From Burkholderia cepacia (GTDB lineage: Bacteria > Pseudomonadota > Gammaproteobacteria > Burkholderiales > Burkholderiaceae), in NCBI RefSeq assembly GCF_029962485.1, contig NZ_CP073637.1, positions 2,046,001 through 2,110,000 of the forward strand: a DNA stretch of 64,000 bases. The letters are read 5' to 3'. The position numbers and the translations under genes are program-made. Below, piece after piece: positions 1-9,334 of this stretch; the stretch's first letter is position 1, and each line of letters begins with the position of its first letter. The notes beneath the pieces were generated by a model. The model was not told where the DNA came from, searched no databases, and was given only the letters and a program-made list of their open reading frames with translations.

Positions 1-627
1 GACGACGTCGGTTTCGCAATAGTTGCGGATTTCATCGATCCGGCCATCCCGGAACGCCGGCCACACCTGGCTGCCGTCCATCCCGAGCTTGCCGGGGAAA
101 CCGCACAGCTTCGCCAGCGCGTCGAGCGGCGCGTTGGCGCGCGCCTGATACATCGCGAGCACGTCCATCAGGTCGGTATGCCGCGAGTGATAGCGCGAGA
201 TGTAGTTGTTCCACTTGAATTCGCGGTCGTCCTCGCCGAGATCCCAGTAGCGGGTCGCGGGGATGCCGTGCACGAGCGCACGGTAATGCAGCACCGGCAG
301 ATCGAAGCCACCGCCGTTCCACGACACGAGCTGCGGCGTGTATTTCTCGATCACGCGGTAGAACGACTGGATCAGCGTCGCTTCATTGTCCTGCGGCGTG
401 CCGAGCGAGCGCACGCGAAAACCGTTGTTGTCGCGGAACACGCACGAGATCGCCGCGATCCGCTGCAGGTGATGCGGCAGGAAATCGCCGCCGGTCTTCT
501 CGCGGCGTGCGGCGAATGCATGTTCGGCCACCGCGGCATCGTCGAGCGTCGCGGGCAGGTCTTCCAGACGGCGAATGCCGTCGACATCGGGAATCGTCTC
601 GATGTCAAAAACAAGAATCGGAGTCAT
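1..627 (-). CDS. 3'-5' exonuclease, PolB-exonuclease-like (3' end cut by window edge)
   Basis: The reading frame starts at the ATG at 627 and is open through base 1, giving 209 codons without a stop, so the C-terminus lies outside the window. The protein begins MTPILVFDIETIP, where DIE is the Exo I metal-binding motif. WNGGGFDLPVL (about residues 103-113) is the Exo II region and YCETDVV at the cut end fits the start of Exo III (YxxxD). This is the DnaQ-like fold of the predicted exonucleases related to the exonuclease domain of DNA polymerase B. It lies 3 bp after the rpoS stop codon, so it is probably co-transcribed with rpoS. The substrate is unknown; a DNA repair or RNA-trimming role is only family-level inference. 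Confidence 0.85.
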   Translation of the reverse strand, partial: MTPILVFDIETIPDVDGIRRLEDLPATLDDAAVAEHAFAARREKTGGDFLPHHLQRIAAISCVFRDNNGFRVRSLGTPQDNEATLIQSFYRVIEKYTPQLVSWNGGGFDLPVLHYRALVHGIPATRYWDLGEDDREFKWNNYISRYHSRHTDLMDVLAMYQARANAPLDALAKLCGFPGKLGMDGSQVWPAFRDGRIDEIRNYCETDVV

Positions 628-630
628 CAG

Positions 631-1719
631 TTACAGAACGGCGTCCTTGCGCACGCCGTTGGAGGCAAAGAACCGCTTGAGGCGCACCAGCGCTTCCTGC
701 TGGATCTGCCGCACGCGCTCGCGCGTGAGCCCCATCTCGTCGGCGAGCTCCTCGAGCGTCGCCGGTTCGATATGGTTCAGGCCGAAGCGGCGCTCGATCA
801 CGTGCCGATGCTTGTCGGACAACCGCGACAGCCACGCGCGCGTCAGCGTTTCGAGCTCGCGGTGCTGCACCTCGGCGTCGGGTGACTGGCTCTGATCGTC
901 GGGCAGCAGGTCGAGCAGGCTGCTCGCGGGATCGAGGTCGAGCGGCGCGTCGAGCGACGCCGTGTGCTCGTTGAGCGCAAGGATGTCGGTGACTTCCTCG
1001 GCGGTCTTGCCGGTGAGATAGGCGATGTCGTCGATGCTGGCTTCACGGCGCTCGGCCGCCTCGCCCGTCGACATCGAATTCTTTTCGAGGTGGCGCTTCG
1101 CGCGCAGCACCTGGTTCAGTTCGCGGATGACGTGCACGGGCAGGCGCACCGTGCGGGCCTGATTCATGATCGCCCGCTCGATGCTCTGCCGGATCCACCA
1201 CGTCGCATAGGTCGAGAAACGGAACCCGCGCGTCGGGTCGAACTTCTCGATCGCGTGCATCAGGCCGAGGTTGCCTTCCTCAATCAGGTCGAGCAGCGGC
1301 ACACCACGGTTCAGGTATCCCTTCGCGATGCTGACGACGAGGCGCAAGTTGCGCTCGATCATCACCTGCCGCGCCTCGAATTCGCCGGCCTTCGCCAGGC
1401 GCGAATAGCGCTGCTCTTCCTCGACGGTCAGCAGCGGCTTCACGCTGATTCGGTTCAGGTAATGCTGGATCGTGTCGGCCGTGAGCTCGGCCTGCAGCAT
1501 CGTGCGGAAATCGTCGACGTCGGGCGCCGCTTCCGGGCGGCCTTCGCGCTCGTCATCGCCACCGTCCGCCTCGGCGTCGCGCGCCTCGATATCGCGTTCG
1601 TTGTCCGCGATATCGTCCTCGTCGTCCGTCGAAGCACCTGCTCGCCCCACCGATGCTTGCGTGGCACGACTGATCTTCTCAGACTCGGCTTGCGGCTCGT
1701 GGCGCTTCGATTTCGGCAT
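631..1719 (-). CDS. rpoS: RNA polymerase sigma factor RpoS (sigma-38)
   Basis: The product is a 362-residue sigma-70 family protein. An acidic, poorly conserved N-terminus is followed by region 1.2/2.1 (from about residue 75), the region 2.3-2.4 motif FSTYATWWIRQSIERAIM, region 3, and a C-terminal region 4 helix-turn-helix (EELADEMGLTRERVRQIQ). RpoS directs the general stress and stationary-phase programme. The assignment to RpoS rather than another group 2 sigma factor rests on sequence and on its place directly after nlpD (11 bp gap), which is the classical nlpD-rpoS arrangement. In enterobacteria a main rpoS promoter lies inside nlpD; whether that holds here cannot be seen by eye. Confidence 0.95.
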   Translation of the reverse strand: MPKSKRHEPQAESEKISRATQASVGRAGASTDDEDDIADNERDIEARDAEADGGDDEREGRPEAAPDVDDFRTMLQAELTADTIQHYLNRISVKPLLTVEEEQRYSRLAKAGEFEARQVMIERNLRLVVSIAKGYLNRGVPLLDLIEEGNLGLMHAIEKFDPTRGFRFSTYATWWIRQSIERAIMNQARTVRLPVHVIRELNQVLRAKRHLEKNSMSTGEAAERREASIDDIAYLTGKTAEEVTDILALNEHTASLDAPLDLDPASSLLDLLPDDQSQSPDAEVQHRELETLTRAWLSRLSDKHRHVIERRFGLNHIEPATLEELADEMGLTRERVRQIQQEALVRLKRFFASNGVRKDAVL

Positions 1720-1730
1720 GGTCGTCTCGG

Positions 1731-2618
1731 TTATTGAGGCGGCAAATACTTCAGCGGATCGACAGGCTTACCCTGCCGGCGAACCTCGAAATGCAGCATC
1801 ACGCGGTCGGCATCGCTGTTACCCATCTCGGCGATCTTCTGCCCCTTCGTTACCGCGTCCCCCTCTTTTACCATCAAAGCACGATTGTGTGCATACGCCG
1901 TGAGGTAAGTCGCGTCGTGTTTGATGATAATGAGGTTGCCGTAGCCGCGCAGGCCGTTACCGGAGTAGACGACGCGGCCGTCGGCCGCCGCCTTCACGGT
2001 CTCGCCGGCCGTGCCGCCGATGTTGACACCCTTGTTCTTCGCGTCGTCGAACCCGTTCAGCACGGGGCCGCGCGCGGGCCATGCGAACGTCACGGGGCCG
2101 CTCGGGGCCGCTGCCGTATCGCTCGAGCCGGCGGCCGCAGCCGGCGGCGTGGCGAGCGTGGAGGACGTGCCGGCAGCCGGCGTTGCCGGGCCGCTGCTGA
2201 GCGGCGCGGTCGCGACGGCGGCGCCCGCGATCGGCGCAGCGACCTGCGTGCCCGCAACGGCGGCGCCCGCCTGCGGCGAAACGCGCAGCAGCTGGTCGAC
2301 TTCAATCTGATTCGGGTTCGACAGGTTGTTCCACGCGGCGATGTCGCGATAGTTCTGCCCGTTTTCGAGCGCGATCCGGTACAGCGTGTCACCCGGCTTT
2401 ACCCGGTAGTAACCCGGGGGCGCCGGCGGAAGCGGCGCCGCGGGCTGCGCGGTGCCGGTCGTGCCGAGCGAGCCGGAGCGATCGACGACAGGCGCGTTGT
2501 CGAGCCGCGTCGCACAGGCGGCCAGTAGCGTGGAGAACGCAGCCACACAGATCGCGCGCTGGGCGAGTGTGAGCGGTTCCCTGGATCGGTTGTTTTGCAT
2601 CGCGCGCAACATACTCAT
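1731..2618 (-). CDS. nlpD: NlpD-like lipoprotein with LysM and degenerate M23 (LytM) domain
   Basis: A signal peptide ends in a lipobox (STLLAAC), so the mature protein should be a lipid-anchored envelope protein. It then has a LysM peptidoglycan-binding domain (YYRVKPGDTLYRIALENG), a Pro/Ala/Ser-rich linker, and a C-terminal LytM/M23 fold ending in LHFEVRRQGKPVDPLKYLP. The zinc-binding G-x-D motif of active M23 enzymes appears as GVNIGG, so the domain is probably catalytically dead, as in NlpD/EnvC activators of cell-wall amidases. I chose the ATG at 2618. A TTG at 2627 overlaps the pcm stop codon by 4 bases (TTGA) and is a real alternative, because the GGAG at about 2634-2637 (minus strand) sits closer to it. 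Confidence 0.9.
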   Translation of the reverse strand: MSMLRAMQNNRSREPLTLAQRAICVAAFSTLLAACATRLDNAPVVDRSGSLGTTGTAQPAAPLPPAPPGYYRVKPGDTLYRIALENGQNYRDIAAWNNLSNPNQIEVDQLLRVSPQAGAAVAGTQVAAPIAGAAVATAPLSSGPATPAAGTSSTLATPPAAAAGSSDTAAAPSGPVTFAWPARGPVLNGFDDAKNKGVNIGGTAGETVKAAADGRVVYSGNGLRGYGNLIIIKHDATYLTAYAHNRALMVKEGDAVTKGQKIAEMGNSDADRVMLHFEVRRQGKPVDPLKYLPPQ

Positions 2619-2623
2619 CGGTT

Positions 2624-3556
2624 TCAAATCACTCCGGATTTTAAAGGGACAAAGAAAACGCGATCAAGCCGTGACTCTCGCCATTGCGCGTGCGCGACGC
2701 GCTCGACGAGCGTGAGCACCTGATGCTGCCCGCTCTGCGCGCCGACCGGCGCGACGAGCCGCCCGCCGATCGCGAGCTGCTCGAGCAGCGCCTGCGGCAC
2801 GTCGAGCCCCGCCGCCGCGATCACGATCGCGTCGAACGGGGCCGCGGACGGCAAGCCGACACGCCCGTCGCCGTAGTGCAGACGGATGTTCGGCACGCGC
2901 AGCGGCCGCAGGTTCAGCTTCGCGCGCTCATAGAGCGGCTTGATGCGTTCAATCGAATACACGTCGCGTGCCACGTGGCTCAGCACGGCGGCCTGATAGC
3001 CGCACCCCGTGCCGATCTCGAGCACGCGCTCGAGTGTGCGGCCGGCCATCGCGAGCTCGATCATGCGCGCGACAACCGACGGCTTGGAAATGGTTTGCTG
3101 GTGGCCGATCGGCAACGCCGAATCCTCGTAGGCCTGCGTCGCGAGCCCCGGATCCACGAACATGTGGCGCGGCACCGCGGCCATCGCGTCCAGCACGCGC
3201 GCGTCGGTCACGCCGTTCGCGCGCAGTCGTTCGACCATCCGCTCGCGCACGCGTTCCGACGTGAGCGCGAACGCGCCGGCCGGCGCGACGCTCGGCGCAG
3301 CCGGTTTCGGCATCGCGGGCTTCAGCGCGGTCGGCTTCGGCGCGGTCGCCGGCTTCGCGGCCGTGGGACCGTGCGCCGCCGACCGCACGGCGGCAGGCTT
3401 CACCGCAACCGGTTTCAGCACGGCAGCGGGCTTGTCGGCAGCCTTCGGCACCGCAACCGCCGCATGGCGTTCACCGGCCCGACCTTCCGATTTGCGTGGC
3501 GCTCGCTTGAGATCTTCGAGCGCGAGCGGGAACCGCTTCGCGCGCTCGCCGCTCAT
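2624..3556 (-). CDS. pcm: Protein-L-isoaspartate O-methyltransferase with Ala/Pro/Lys-rich N-terminal extension
   Basis: This enzyme repairs isoaspartyl residues in aged proteins by S-adenosylmethionine-dependent methylation. The catalytic domain begins near residue 98 ([15 protein letters not shown]). It contains the AdoMet-binding motif [15 protein letters not shown] (about 178-192) and the family motif GHQQTISKP (151-159). Residues 1-97 are an extension rich in A, K and P (repeated KPA/PKPA units) that E. coli Pcm lacks, so at 310 residues it is about 100 longer than the usual ~208. The ATG at 3556 overlaps the surE stop (ATGA), indicating translational coupling. The tail-like extension is common in Burkholderia proteins; its function is unknown. 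Confidence 0.93.
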   Translation of the reverse strand: MSGERAKRFPLALEDLKRAPRKSEGRAGERHAAVAVPKAADKPAAVLKPVAVKPAAVRSAAHGPTAAKPATAPKPTALKPAMPKPAAPSVAPAGAFALTSERVRERMVERLRANGVTDARVLDAMAAVPRHMFVDPGLATQAYEDSALPIGHQQTISKPSVVARMIELAMAGRTLERVLEIGTGCGYQAAVLSHVARDVYSIERIKPLYERAKLNLRPLRVPNIRLHYGDGRVGLPSAAPFDAIVIAAAGLDVPQALLEQLAIGGRLVAPVGAQSGQHQVLTLVERVAHAQWRESRLDRVFFVPLKSGVI

Positions 3557-4314
3557 GAAGCCCGCCCTCCGGCGCGCGCCCATTCGCGCGTCGCGGGCAG
3601 CATCTGCGTATGCGTGAGGTCCAGCTGCAGCGGCGTGATCGACACGAAACCGTTTGCGACGGCGTGGAAATCGGTGCCGTCGCTCGCGTCCATCGCCGCG
3701 CCCGCGGCGCCGATCCAGTAGATCGGCTCGCCACGCGGGTCGGTCTGGCGAATCACCGGCTGCGACGGATGACGCTTGCCGAGACGCGTGACCTTCCAGC
3801 CCTTCAGTTCGTCGTACGGCAGATTCGGAATATTGACGTTCAGCAGCGGGTTGCCCGGCAGCGGATGCGCGAGGTAGTGCTCGACGATCTCCGCGGCGAC
3901 GCGCGCGGCGTCCGCCAGATGGGTCCAGCCCTTGTCGGCCAGCGAGAATGCGATGGCCGGCACGCCGAACATGATGCCTTCGGTGGCGGCCGCAACTGTC
4001 CCTGAATAGAGCGTGTCTTCGCCCATGTTCTGGCCGTTGTTGATCCCGGAAACGACGAGATCCGGCTTCGCATCGGCCATCCCCGTCAACGCGACGTGCA
4101 CCGAATCGGTCGGCGTGCCGTTCACGTAGAAGAAACCCGTACCCGCCGCACGCTGTACCGACAGCGGCCGCGACAACGTGAGGGAATTCGACGCGCCGCT
4201 GCAGTTCTGCTCGGGCGCGATCACCGTGAGCTCGGCCAGCGGCTGCAGCGCTTGGCTGAGCGCGGCGAGACCGGGGGCGAGATAGCCGTCGTCGTTGCTG
4301 AGTAGGATTCGCAT
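3553..4314 (-). CDS. surE: 5'/3'-nucleotidase SurE
   Basis: The 253-residue protein starts [15 protein letters not shown], where D8 and D9 are the conserved metal ligands of Sur[15 protein letters not shown] and [10 protein letters not shown] are further active-site signatures. SurE dephosphorylates nucleoside monophosphates and short polyphosphates in the cytoplasm. The start was set at 4314, not at an upstream in-frame start near 4410, because the family motif begins directly at this methionine. It is the first gene of surE-pcm-nlpD-rpoS, a stress-survival operon conserved across proteobacteria, and it overlaps pcm by 4 bases. Confidence 0.95.
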   Translation of the reverse strand: MRILLSNDDGYLAPGLAALSQALQPLAELTVIAPEQNCSGASNSLTLSRPLSVQRAAGTGFFYVNGTPTDSVHVALTGMADAKPDLVVSGINNGQNMGEDTLYSGTVAAATEGIMFGVPAIAFSLADKGWTHLADAARVAAEIVEHYLAHPLPGNPLLNVNIPNLPYDELKGWKVTRLGKRHPSQPVIRQTDPRGEPIYWIGAAGAAMDASDGTDFHAVANGFVSITPLQLDLTHTQMLPATREWARAGGRAS

Positions 4315-4539
4315 CCGGCGATTGTAACCGAGGAAAGATGGCGCGAGAGCGACAGTCCGATGGGCGCGAGCGGACGGGTGCGCGCATGTGCGCAGGGTGC
4401 GCCGCCGCATGGCGCGGCGTCTTTCAGCACGCTCGGGAAAACGCCATGCCGCCCGGGTTTTCCGCCCCGAAGGAGGTCCCGTCGACGAATGCCTGCGTCG
4501 CGGACCTGGCGCGAAGCGACAGGTCCGCGAGCACTTTCC

Positions 4540-5745
4540 TCAGATCGCGCCTGCTTCGCGCAGCGCGGCAATCGCCTGGGCGTCGTAGCCGAGGCCGCGC
4601 AGCACCTCGTCCGTATGCTCGCCGAGCTCGGGCCCGAGCCAGCGCGTTTCGCCCGGCGTATCCGACAGCTTCGGCGTGATGTTCGGCAGCGGAATATCGG
4701 TACCGTCAGCCAGTTTGAAACGCTGGATCATCTGCCGGGCAACAAACTGCGGATCGGTAAACATGTCGGCGGCGCTGTAGATGCGCCCGGCCGGCACGTC
4801 GGCCGCGTTGAGCACGACCAGCGCCTCGTCGATCGTGCGCGGCGCGAGCCACGCGGCGATCGCGTCGTCGATCTCCTGCGTACGTGGCACGCGCCCGTCG
4901 TTTTGTGCGAGCGCCGGATCGTCGGCGAGGTCGTCGCGCTCGATCGCCTTCATCAGCCGCTTGAAGATCGGGTCGCTGTTGCCGCCGATCACGATGCTGC
5001 CGTCGCGGCACGCATAGGTATTCGAAGGCACGATGCCCGGCAGCGACGCGCCGGTGCGCTCGCGCACCATCCCGTACACGCCGTATTCGGGCACCACGCT
5101 TTCCATCATGTTGAAGACGGCTTCATACAGTGCGACGTCGACCACCTGCCCCGCGCCGCCGTTGACCTTGCGGTGATGCAGCGCCATCAGCGCGCCGATC
5201 ACGCCGTGCAGCGCGGCGATCGAATCGCCGATCGAGATGCCGATGCGCGGCGGCGGCAGATCGGGATAGCCGGTGATGTGACGCAGCCCGCCCATCGATT
5301 CGGCGATCGCACCGAAGCCGGGCCGGTCGCGGTACGGGCCCGTCTGACCGTAGCCGGACAGGCGCACCATCACGAGACCCGGGTTGTCGGCCGACAGCAC
5401 GTCGTAACCGAGCCCGAGCTTCTCCAGCAGGCCGGGACGGAAGTTCTCGATCACGATGTCGGCCTCGCTCGCGAGCTGTCGCGCGATCGCCTTGCCGGCG
5501 TCGGCTTTCAGGTTCAGCGTGACCGATTTCTTGTTGCGCGCCTGGACGGACCACCACAGCGACGTGCCGCCCTGCTCCGGGTGGAGCTTGCGCCATTTGC
5601 GCAGCGGGTCACCGCCGTTCGGATCCTCGATCTTGATCACTTCCGCGCCGAATTCGGCGAACAGCCGCGACGCGAACGGCCCCGCGATCAGCGTTCCGAA
5701 TTCGAGCACTTTGACGCCCGCGAGCGGGCCCTGGCTGGTGCTCAT
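4540..5745 (-). CDS. Class III (CaiB/BaiF) CoA-transferase
   Basis: This 401-residue protein opens with PLAGVKVLEFGTLIAGPFASR, the N-terminal signature of family III CoA-transferases such as formyl-CoA transferase and CaiB. The catalytic aspartate is probably the D in RIGISIGDSIA. The C-terminal part carries the expected EVLRGLGYDAQAIAALREAGAI. These enzymes move CoA between carboxylic acids in the cytoplasm. The substrate cannot be told from the sequence; succinyl-CoA:glutarate/mesaconate-type activities are possible. The ATG at 5745 was preferred over an in-frame start at 5760 because AGGGAGA precedes it at good distance. It stands alone between recR and surE. Confidence 0.85.
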   Translation of the reverse strand: MSTSQGPLAGVKVLEFGTLIAGPFASRLFAEFGAEVIKIEDPNGGDPLRKWRKLHPEQGGTSLWWSVQARNKKSVTLNLKADAGKAIARQLASEADIVIENFRPGLLEKLGLGYDVLSADNPGLVMVRLSGYGQTGPYRDRPGFGAIAESMGGLRHITGYPDLPPPRIGISIGDSIAALHGVIGALMALHHRKVNGGAGQVVDVALYEAVFNMMESVVPEYGVYGMVRERTGASLPGIVPSNTYACRDGSIVIGGNSDPIFKRLMKAIERDDLADDPALAQNDGRVPRTQEIDDAIAAWLAPRTIDEALVVLNAADVPAGRIYSAADMFTDPQFVARQMIQRFKLADGTDIPLPNITPKLSDTPGETRWLGPELGEHTDEVLRGLGYDAQAIAALREAGAI

Positions 5746-5767
5746 GTGTCTCCCTGGCATGAGGAAC

Positions 5768-5789
5768 GGCGCCGCCGGCAGGCGGCGCC
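5768..5789 (-). terminator. Hairpin after recR (no U-tract)
   Basis: A perfect 9 bp stem (GGCGCCGCC / GGCGGCGCC) with loop GGCA lies 4 bases past the recR stop. No T-run follows on the minus strand, so this is either a Rho-assisted 3' end or an mRNA-stabilising hairpin rather than a clear intrinsic terminator. Confidence 0.4.
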
Positions 5790-5793
5790 CGGC

Positions 5794-6390
5794 TTACATC
5801 GTGCGGCGATCGAGCATCGCGCGGGCGATGGTGCCCGCGTCGACGTATTCGAGTTCACCGCCCACCGGCACGCCGCGCGCAAGGCGCGTGACCGCGAGGC
5901 CGCGCGCCTTCAGCGTCTGACCAAGGTAATGCGCGGTGGCTTCGCCTTCGTTCGTGAAGTTGGTCGCGAGCACGACTTCCTTGACGATACCGTCGGACGC
6001 GCGCCGCACGAGGCGGTCGAAGTGGATTTCCTTCGGGCCGATCCCGTCGAGCGGGCTCAGTCGCCCCATCAACACGAAATACAGCCCGCGGTACGTCATC
6101 GTCTGCTCGAGCATGATCTGGTCGGCGGGCGTCTCGACGACGCACAGCAGCGTCGGATCACGCTCCTCGTCGCTGCAGACCTCGCAGATCTGCGCTTCGG
6201 TGAACGTGTTGCACTTTTCGCAGTGCTGCAGGTGCTCGGTCGCGAACAGCAGCGACCGGCCAAGCCGCTCCGCGCCTTCGCGGTCGTGCTGCATCAGGTG
6301 GACCGCCATGCGCTGCGCGGATTTCGGCCCGACGCCGGGCAGCACGCGCAACGCTTCGACGAGAGCAGACAGGGCGGACGGCTGTTTCAT
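5794..6390 (-). CDS. recR: Recombination protein RecR
   Basis: The 198-residue protein has the standard RecR order. An N-terminal helix-hairpin-helix ([13 protein letters not shown]) is followed by a four-cysteine zinc finger (C57, C60, C69, C72: CEKC...CEVC), a Toprim domain ([14 protein letters not shown]), and a C-terminal segment with [14 protein letters not shown]. RecR works with RecF and RecO to load RecA at gaps in DNA. It closes the dnaX-ybaB-recR cluster, which is conserved in proteobacteria, and begins 31 bp after the ybaB stop. Confidence 0.97.
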   Translation of the reverse strand: MKQPSALSALVEALRVLPGVGPKSAQRMAVHLMQHDREGAERLGRSLLFATEHLQHCEKCNTFTEAQICEVCSDEERDPTLLCVVETPADQIMLEQTMTYRGLYFVLMGRLSPLDGIGPKEIHFDRLVRRASDGIVKEVVLATNFTNEGEATAHYLGQTLKARGLAVTRLARGVPVGGELEYVDAGTIARAMLDRRTM

Positions 6391-6421
6391 ACGGCGGCAA
6401 ACAGTGGCAAGGACGCGGCGC

Positions 6422-6748
6422 TCAGAACGGCAGCTTGAAGCCCGGGGGCAGCGGCAGGCCCGACGTCATGCCGCTCATCTTTTCCTGCGACGTCGCTTCG
6501 GCCTTGCGCACGGCGTCGTTGAACGCAGCGGCGACGAGATCCTCGAGCATGTCCTTGTCGTCCGCGAGCAGGCTCGGGTCGATCGCGACGCGGCGCACTT
6601 CGTTGCGGCACGTCATCGTCACCTTGACGAGGCCGGCGCCCGACTGCCCTTCGACTTCGATCAGCGCAAGCTGCTCCTGCATCTTCTTCATGTTTTCCTG
6701 CATTTGCTGCGCTTGCTTCATCAGTCCGGCGAGGTTGCCTTTCAACAT
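6422..6748 (-). CDS. ybaB: YbaB/EbfC family nucleoid-associated protein
   Basis: The 108-residue protein begins [20 protein letters not shown]. It is a small, Met/Gln-rich helical protein followed by a beta region with [15 protein letters not shown], typical of YbaB/EbfC. These dimers bind DNA with little sequence specificity and may shape the nucleoid. The start at 6748 is supported by a GGAG ribosome site (AAGAAGGAG) 8 bases upstream; a longer in-frame reading to 6802 has no such support. It sits between dnaX and recR as in E. coli. Confidence 0.95.
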   Translation of the reverse strand: MLKGNLAGLMKQAQQMQENMKKMQEQLALIEVEGQSGAGLVKVTMTCRNEVRRVAIDPSLLADDKDMLEDLVAAAFNDAVRKAEATSQEKMSGMTSGLPLPPGFKLPF

Positions 6749-6773
6749 GGAAATACTCCTTCTTGATCGTGTG

Positions 6774-6798
6774 AAAACCGGCACGCGGCGCGTGCCGG
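6774..6798 (-). terminator. Intrinsic terminator-like hairpin between dnaX and ybaB
   Basis: On the minus strand a 9 bp perfect stem (CCGGCACGC / GCGTGCCGG, loop GCC) is followed by TTTTC. It falls inside the dnaX-ybaB-recR gene group, 26 bp upstream of the ybaB start. It could reduce readthrough from dnaX, leaving ybaB-recR to a lower level or a separate promoter. Confidence 0.6.
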
Positions 6799-6843
6799 CC
6801 AAAGTGTGCGGGGCGTGATTGTGCCTGTCGCGGGGCGGTCAGT

Positions 6844-9204
6844 TCAATGCAACGTCGGCGGCACGCCGTCCGGCGCCGAATCGGCGAGCGGACGAACCGA
6901 ACCCTCGACGATGCGCGCACCGAAGTCGCGCACGAGCTGCTGGACGAACGGATCGCCGTGAATCTCCTGCTCGGCCTCGCGCTGGCGTGCCGCGCGCGCG
7001 GCCGCATCGAGCGCCGCCGCGGTGCGCCGTGCGGGCCCGACCTCGACGGCCACCTCGACCGGTTTGCCGAGCGCGTCGGCCAGCGCCGCCTTCAGCTTCG
7101 CCACCTGCGCGGCGTCCGCGTACTGCGGCACCGGCACCGAAAGTTTCAGGGTGGTCGCATCGACGGCCGTCAGTTCGCTGTTGAAGGCGAGCTGGTACGC
7201 GACGCCCTTCAACGACAACCGCGCGGCCAGCGCCGGCCATTCGCCGTCGAAGCCGAGCGGATCCAGCGCGATGGCGGGCGGCAACGGTCGCGCATCGACC
7301 GGCGCGGACGGACGCGTTTCCGCCGGCTTCGGCATCACGCGCACATCGTCGGGACCGCTGTTGAACTCCGGCACGAAGCCGTCGTCCGGGCCGCCGAACA
7401 TCTCGTCGGCGCTGAGCGGCACGTAGTCGTCGGGCGGAATGTCTTCCCACGGCGGCGAGGCCTGGCGCGACTCGGCAGCCTGCGGCGCACGAGCCGCGGC
7501 ACGCGGCGTCGGCACCTGCACGGCGGGACGCGATGCGGCCGGCTTCTCGGCGACCGGCTGGGCTGCCGGTTTCGGCGCCGCGCCTGCGCGCCCGCGATCG
7601 GACGACACGCGCATTCCCGCATTGCGCAGCACGTCGAGCGCGGCGGCGGCACCGCCTGCGCGCGCGGCCGGACGTGCAGCCGGCTCCGGCGGCGCAGCGC
7701 GCGGCACCGGTGCGGCCTGTGCGACCGGTTCTTCGATTTGCGGCGCAACCGCGGCAGCGGCCGCCCCAGGCGGCTCGGGCTCGTTGCGGGCAGGCGGCGG
7801 CAGGTCCGGCGCTGCTTGCTGCACGACATCCGTTCCCGGCTGTGGTGTTTCAATGACGGGTGCGTCAACCGGCACCGGTGCGGGCGCCTGAACGGCAGCC
7901 GGCTTCGCGGCGGGCGGGCTGGCTTCGCCTTCGGACCGAGCAGGTGCCGAACGCGCGACGGGTGCGATCGGGGCAGCCGGGGCAGCCGCCGGCGGACGCA
8001 CCGCCTCGACGGGCGCAGCCGCTACGGGCTTCGCCGCAGCGGCCGATGCCGCGGCAGCGCGCGGAGCCGGCACGGCCCGCGGCACGGACGGCTGGCCGCC
8101 CGGCGCACTGCCGGCGGCAACCGCCGGCTCGAACGCGAGCATCCGCAGCAGCGTCATCGTGAAACCGGCGTACTCGTCCGGCGCGAGACCGAGCTCCGCA
8201 CGGCCGACCGTCGCGATCTGATAGAACAACTGCACCTGTTCGGGGCTCAGTGTCTCCGCGAAACGGCGCAGGTCGGCCGCTTCCGGCCATTCGTCGAGTA
8301 CCGATCCCGGGGCGAACTGCGCCCACGCGATCCGGTGCAGCAGGCTCGCGAGATCCTGCAGCGCGGTCGAGAACGACAGGCTGCGCAGCGACATTTCGTC
8401 GGCAATCGTGAGGATTTCGGGGCCGCTGCCAGCCGCGAGCGCGTCGAGCAGGCGCACCATGTAAGTCTGGTCGAGCGCGCCGAGCATGCCCGACACGGCC
8501 GACTCGGTCACTTCGTTCGCCGAATAGGCGATCGCCTGGTCGGTGAGCGACAGTGCATCGCGCATGCTGCCCTGCGCCGCACGCGCGAGCAGGCGCAGCG
8601 CCTGCTGCTCGAACGTGATCTGCTCTTCGCCGAGGATCCGCTCGAGATGCGACACGATGTGCCCGGCCGGCATCTGCTTCAGGTTGAACTGCAGGCAGCG
8701 CGACAGCACGGTAACGGGAATCTTCTGCGGATCGGTCGTCGCGAGGATGAACTTGACGTGCGGCGGCGGCTCTTCGAGCGTCTTCAGCATCGCGTTGAAC
8801 GCGTGGTTCGTCAGCATGTGCACTTCGTCGATCATGTAGACCTTGAAGCGCGCATCGACAGGCGCGTACACCGCGCGCTCGAGCAGCGCGGCCATCTCGT
8901 CGACGCCGCGGTTGCTCGCGGCATCCATTTCGACGTAATCGACGAAACGGCCCTCGTCGATCTCGCGACAGGCGCGGCACACGCCGCACGGCTGCGACGT
9001 GACGCCGGTTTCACAGTTGAGTGCCTTGGCGAAGATCCGCGACAGCGTCGTCTTGCCGACACCGCGGGTTCCGGTAAACAGATAGGCGTGATGGAGACGC
9101 CCGCCGTCGAGCGCGTGCGTAAGCGCCCTGACGACGTGCTCCTGGCCGACGAGCGAAGCGAAATCCTTCGGACGCCACTTGCGTGCGAGAACTTGATAGG
9201 TCAT
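6844..9204 (-). CDS. dnaX: DNA polymerase III subunits gamma and tau
   Basis: DnaX is the ATPase of the clamp loader in the replisome. The 786-residue product has Walker A GTRGVGKT (45-52), a four-cysteine zinc module (C64, C73, C76, C79), and a DEVHML Walker B region. A very long Ala/Pro-rich linker (roughly 370-620) is followed by a C-terminal tau-like region. I did not find an obvious A-rich slippery heptamer of the E. coli type, so production of a shorter gamma form by frameshifting is unproven here. The start at 9204 gives the family N-terminus MTYQVLARKWRP. It is the first gene of dnaX-ybaB-recR and lies 130 bp from the SRP RNA gene on the same strand. Confidence 0.97.
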   Translation of the reverse strand: MTYQVLARKWRPKDFASLVGQEHVVRALTHALDGGRLHHAYLFTGTRGVGKTTLSRIFAKALNCETGVTSQPCGVCRACREIDEGRFVDYVEMDAASNRGVDEMAALLERAVYAPVDARFKVYMIDEVHMLTNHAFNAMLKTLEEPPPHVKFILATTDPQKIPVTVLSRCLQFNLKQMPAGHIVSHLERILGEEQITFEQQALRLLARAAQGSMRDALSLTDQAIAYSANEVTESAVSGMLGALDQTYMVRLLDALAAGSGPEILTIADEMSLRSLSFSTALQDLASLLHRIAWAQFAPGSVLDEWPEAADLRRFAETLSPEQVQLFYQIATVGRAELGLAPDEYAGFTMTLLRMLAFEPAVAAGSAPGGQPSVPRAVPAPRAAAASAAAAKPVAAAPVEAVRPPAAAPAAPIAPVARSAPARSEGEASPPAAKPAAVQAPAPVPVDAPVIETPQPGTDVVQQAAPDLPPPARNEPEPPGAAAAAVAPQIEEPVAQAAPVPRAAPPEPAARPAARAGGAAAALDVLRNAGMRVSSDRGRAGAAPKPAAQPVAEKPAASRPAVQVPTPRAAARAPQAAESRQASPPWEDIPPDDYVPLSADEMFGGPDDGFVPEFNSGPDDVRVMPKPAETRPSAPVDARPLPPAIALDPLGFDGEWPALAARLSLKGVAYQLAFNSELTAVDATTLKLSVPVPQYADAAQVAKLKAALADALGKPVEVAVEVGPARRTAAALDAAARAARQREAEQEIHGDPFVQQLVRDFGARIVEGSVRPLADSAPDGVPPTLH

Positions 9205-9334
9205 CGGGAAATTGTATCAGTAACGCTGCGTCGCGCCGACACGCGAAACGGTGCGGAGAACGGGCAAAGTGCGGGTCGAACGGAGTGTGATGCAGAAATA
9301 AAAAACGCCCGGCGAATGGGGCGAGAAGGAAGGT

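Noticed and set aside
4360-6438. 692-codon plus-strand frame opposite the CoA-transferase and recR
   Set aside because: Antisense shadow; both minus-strand genes have clear families.
7450-8120. Repetitive GC-rich tract in dnaX that might look like a tandem repeat
   Set aside because: It encodes the Ala/Pro-rich linker of DnaX and lacks a constant repeat unit.
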